NCBI RefSeq assembly: GCF_029227915.1
Contig: NC_079883.1
Location: 18,230,001-18,294,000, forward strand
Source of the DNA: Hydractinia symbiolongicarpus
Taxonomy: Eukaryota > Cnidaria > Hydrozoa > Anthoathecata > Hydractiniidae
Direction of reading: 5' to 3'
Length of the DNA: 64,000 nucleotides
Shown: in pieces, positions 60,769-64,000 of the stretch
Numbering within the stretch: position 1 is the stretch's first letter
Layout of the letters: every line of letters begins with the position of its first letter
Translations under genes and position numbers: made by a program
The notes under the pieces: generated by a model
Database searches by the model: none
Told to the model about the DNA's origin: nothing
The model's input: only the letters and a program-made list of their open reading frames with translations

Positions 60769-63700
60769 ATTGCAGCCCTTAGGGGCCTGTACCTGTAATT
60801 GACGGCGTTATAACGCCATGACACAATGGTAAACAACTTGGAACGTCGTAGTCCATTGAGAGTGGAGGGATTAGACGAATAGTAACCTGCGCAGGTACGT
60901 GGAACAACGCGAATTGGGTGTACGGCCTTTATTAGGCTGTAAAAGGTCATATTACAGCCTTTAGAGACCTGTACACGTGGTTGACGGTGTTATAAAGCTG
61001 TGGCGCAATTGCAAACAACTTGGGACGTCTTAGTCCATTGAGAGTGGAAAGATTAGTCCGATCGTAACTTGCGCAGGCACGTGGAACAACGTGATTTATA
61101 TGTACGGCCTCTATTAGGCAGCAAAAGGCCATACTATAGCCTTTAGAGGCATGTACACGTGGCTGACTGTGTTATAAAGCCATGGCGCAATGGAAAACAA
61201 CTTGGGACTTCGTAGTCCTTTGAGAGTGGAAGGATAAGACCAATGATAACCTGCGCAGGCACGTGCAACCACGTGATATACGTGTAAGGCCTTTAATAGG
61301 CTTCAAGAGGCCATATTACAGCCGTTAGACGCATGTACTTGTAGTTAACGGTGTTATAACGCCATGGCGCAATGGAAAACGACTTGTGACGTCGTAGTCC
61401 ATTGAGAGTGGAAGGATTAGACCAATGGTAACCTGCGCAGGCACGTGGAACAACGTGATTTATGTATACGGACTTTATTAGGCCGCCAAAGGCCATATTA
61501 CAGCCTTTAGGGGCCTGTACACGTGTTTGACGGTGTTGTGAATTCGTGGCGCTATGAAAAACAACTTGGGACTTCGTAGTCCTTTGAGAGTGGAAGGATA
61601 AGACCAATGATGACCTGCGCAGGCACGTGCAACCACGTGATATACGTGTAAGGCCTTTATTAGGCTGCAAGAGGCCATATTACAGTGGTTAGACGCATGT
61701 ACTTGTAGTTAACGGTGTTATAACGCCATGGCGCAATGGAAAACGACTTGTGACGTCGTAGTCCATTGAGAGTGGAAGGATTAGACCAATGGTAACCTGT
61801 GCAGGCACGTGGAACAACGTGATTTATGTATACGCACTTTATTAGGCCGCAAAAGGCCATATTACAGCCTTTAGGGGCCTGTACACGTGTTTGACGGTGT
61901 TGTGAAGCCGTTGCGCTATGAAAAACAACTTGGGACGTCGTAGTCCATTGAAAGTGGAAGGATAAGACCAATGCTAACCTGCGCAGGCACGTGCAACCAC
62001 GTGATATGCGTGTAAGACCTTTATTAGGCTGCAAGAGGTCATATTACAGTCGTTAGACGCATGTACTTGTAGTTAACGGTGTTATAAAGCCATGGCGCAA
62101 TGGAAAACGACTTGTGACGTCGTAGTCCATTGAGAGTTAGAGGATAAGACCAATGGTAACCCGCGCAGGCACGTGGAACCACGTGATATACGTGTAAGGC
62201 CTTTATTAGGGTACAAAAGGCCATATTACAGCCTTTAGGGGCCTGTACACGTGTTTGACGGTGTTGTAAAGCCGTGGCGCTATGGAAAACAACTTGGGAC
62301 TTCGTAGTCCTTTGAGAGTGGAAGGATAAGACCAATGATAACCTGCGCAGGCATGTGCAACCACGTGATATACGTGTAAGGCCCTTATTAGTGTACAAGA
62401 GGCTATATTACAGCCCTTAGGGACTTGTACGTGTGGCTGACGCTGTTATAAAGCCATGGCGCAATGAAAAACTACTTGGGACGTCGTAGTTCATTGAGAG
62501 TGGAAGGAGAAGACTAATGGTAACCTGCGCAGGCACGTGCAACCACGTGATATATATGTAAGGCCTTTATTAGGCTGCAAAAGGCCATATTACAGTCGTT
62601 AGACGCATGTACCCGTAATTAACGGTGTTATAACGCAATGGCGCAATGGAAAAAAACTTGAAACGTCGTAGTCCATTGAGAGTGGAAGGATTAGACGAAT
62701 AGTAACCTGCGCAGGCACGTGGAACCACGTGATATACGTGTAAGGCCTTTATTAGTGTACAAAAGGCCATATTACAGCCTTTAGGGGCCTGTACACGTGT
62801 TTGACTGTGTTGTAAAGCCGTGGCGCTATGAAAAACAACTTGGGACTTCGTAGTCCTTTGAGAATGGAAGGATAAGACCAATGATAACCTGCGCAGGCAT
62901 GTGCAACCACATGATATACGTGTAAGGCCCTTATTAGTGTACAAGAGGCTATATTACAGCCCTTAGGGACTTGTACGTGTGGCTGACGCTGTTATAAAGC
63001 CATGGCGCAATGAAAAACTACTTGGGACGTCGAGTTTCATTGAGAGTGGAAGGAGAAGACTAATGGTAACCTGCGCAGGCACGTGCAACCACGTGATATA
63101 TGTGTAAGGCCTTTATTAGGCTGCAAAAGGCCATATTACAGTCGTTAGACGCATGTACCCGTAGTTAACGGTGTTATAACGCCATGGCGCAATGGAAAAA
63201 AACTTGGAACGTCGTAGTCCATTGAGAGTGGAAGGATTAGACGAATAGTAACCTGCGCAGGCACGTGGAACAACGCGAATTGGGTGTACGGCCTTTATTA
63301 GGCTGCAAAAGGTCATATTGCAGTCTTTAGAGACCTGTACACGTGGTTGACGGTGTTATAAAGCTGTGGCGCAATTGCAAACAACTTGGGACGTCTTAGT
63401 CCATTGAGAGTGGAAAGATTAGTCCGATCGTAACTTGCGCAGGCACGTGGAACAACGTCATATACGTGTAAGGCCTTTATTAGTGTACAAGAGGCTATAT
63501 TACAGCCCTTAGGGCTTGTACGTGTGGCTGACGCTGTTATAAAGCAATGGCGCAATGGAAAACGACTTGTGACGTCGTAGTCCATTGAGAGTGGAAGGAT
63601 TAGACAAATGGTAACCTGCGCAGTCACGTGAAACAACGTGATTTATGTTTACGGACTTTATTAGGCCGCAAAAGGCCATATTACAGCCTTTAGGGGGCTG

Positions 63701-64000
63701 TACACGTGGTTGAAGGTCTTATAACGTTGTGGCGCTATGGAAAACCACTTGGGACGTCGTAGTCCATTGAGAGTGGAAGGATAAGACCAATGCTAACCTG
63801 CGCAGGCACGTGCAACCACGTGATATACGTGTAAGGCCTTTATTAGGCTGCAAGAGGCCATATTACAGTCGTTAGACGCATGTACTTGTAGTTAACGGTG
63901 TTATAACGCCATGGCGCAATGGAAAACGACTTGTGACGTCGTAGTCCATTGAGAGTGGAAGGATTAGACAAATGGTAACCTGCGCAGGCACGTGGAACAA
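60769..64000 (+). repeat. Gamma HOR region, runs off the window (about 17.8 monomers)
   Basis: 60769-61292 resembles 49977-50499. 61660-63636 matches 55053-57026 at offset 6607, with two monomers absent to the left of it. From about 63650 the order changes and GGGGGCTG with TTGAAGGTC and CGTTGTGG (63694-63732) matches 58905-58943. A 1-bp deletion lies at 63514. The array continues past the window end. Confidence 0.75.

Larger units (their letters stand above)
1..64000 (+). repeat. 182-bp satellite array filling the whole window
   Basis: Landmarks such as CGTAGTCC, GCAGGCACGTG and GGCCTTTATTAG recur every 182 bp from the first to the last base, always in the same orientation. About 352 copies fit. 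The phase is interrupted only by a few small indels, listed separately. Adjacent monomers are about 80-85% identical by hand comparison, while distant multi-monomer blocks are nearly identical. No unique sequence longer than a fraction of a monomer is present. Monomer length, uniform orientation and HOR organisation are known features of centromeric and pericentromeric satellites. That location is inference; only the tandem structure is seen. Confidence 0.98.

Noticed and set aside
401-63636. More than 150 overlapping minus-strand open frames of 61-152 codons starting at ATG in GGCCAT, seemingly a repetitive protein family
   Set aside because: They follow the satellite phase, occur in all three minus frames, change frame at each monomer because 182 is not a multiple of three, overlap one another, have no domain or codon-use signal, and open or close with single variant bases. 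They are stop-poor repeat sequence, not genes.
1-64000. CRISPR array
   Set aside because: Repeats are head-to-tail without unique spacers, the unit is 182 bp, and no cas-like gene is present.
1-64000. Embedded transposable element, terminal repeats or target-site duplications
   Set aside because: The monomer phase is accounted for to the base throughout, leaving no room for an insertion other than 5 bp.
1-64000. Promoters, ribosome-binding sites, terminators or origins of bacterial type
   Set aside because: There is no gene context, and the hairpins recur once per monomer without T-tracts. Nothing suggests a prokaryotic genome.

Overview
The window is a single uninterrupted block of tandemly repeated satellite DNA from an unidentified eukaryote. 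It holds no recognisable gene, RNA gene, transposon, CRISPR array or bacterial regulatory element. Arrays of this kind, with a monomer near 180 bp in uniform orientation and higher-order repeats (HORs), are typical of centromeric or pericentromeric heterochromatin in plants and animals. I do not recognise the monomer, so neither species nor centromere identity can be claimed from sequence alone.

The monomer is 182 bp, about 47% GC by hand count of the first copy, and all copies face the same way. There are about 352 copies. Two neighbouring monomers (1-182 and 183-364) differ at roughly 30 positions (about 83% identity by hand). Multi-monomer blocks 3-40 kb apart are almost identical: I saw only three substitutions by eye between 1-2390 and 4004-6393. 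High divergence between neighbours with near identity between distant blocks is the HOR signature. Phase bookkeeping closes exactly. The 59,201 bp between the first and last copy of a marker monomer (called C here, at 1568 and 60769) equal 326 monomers, minus eleven 1-bp deletions, plus one 5-bp duplication, minus one compound 125-bp deletion.

Layout, using C to delimit units (C begins at 1568, 5571, 11576, 15398, 16490, 19583, 23405, 24678, 26498, 27408, 31962, 33418, 35238, 39060, 42153, 46156, 49067, 49977, 52342, 53798 and 60769). About 1-6.6 kb is an alpha-type HOR (22 monomers, 4,003 bp). From 6.6 to 7.7 kb is a delta connector. From 7.7 to 23.4 kb are beta-type HORs (21 monomers, 3,822 bp, and variants). 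From 23.4 to 24.5 kb is an alpha fragment. From 24.7 to 35.2 kb are delta and gamma modules. From 35.2 to 39.1 kb is beta, from 39.1 to 47.2 kb alpha, and from 47.2 to 64 kb delta and gamma. The order beta, alpha, delta/gamma therefore occurs twice, a super-repeat of about 15.7-18.6 kb. Alpha and beta share one backbone and differ in a central cassette. The names alpha to delta are mine.

The array appears to have grown by unequal exchange or replication-based copying in whole numbers of monomers: 1, 2, 5, 17, 21/22, 44 and 86 monomers are all visible as repeat offsets. Five monomers (910 bp) recurs as a step size. Several breakpoints can be placed inside hybrid monomers. Each monomer also carries an unusual cluster of ACGT cores, including two CACGTG boxes 10 bp apart, and overlapping inverted repeats; these are the best candidates for a function. 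Many minus-strand reading frames of 61-152 codons are open, but they are by-products of a stop-poor repeat whose length is not a multiple of three, and I do not annotate them as genes.
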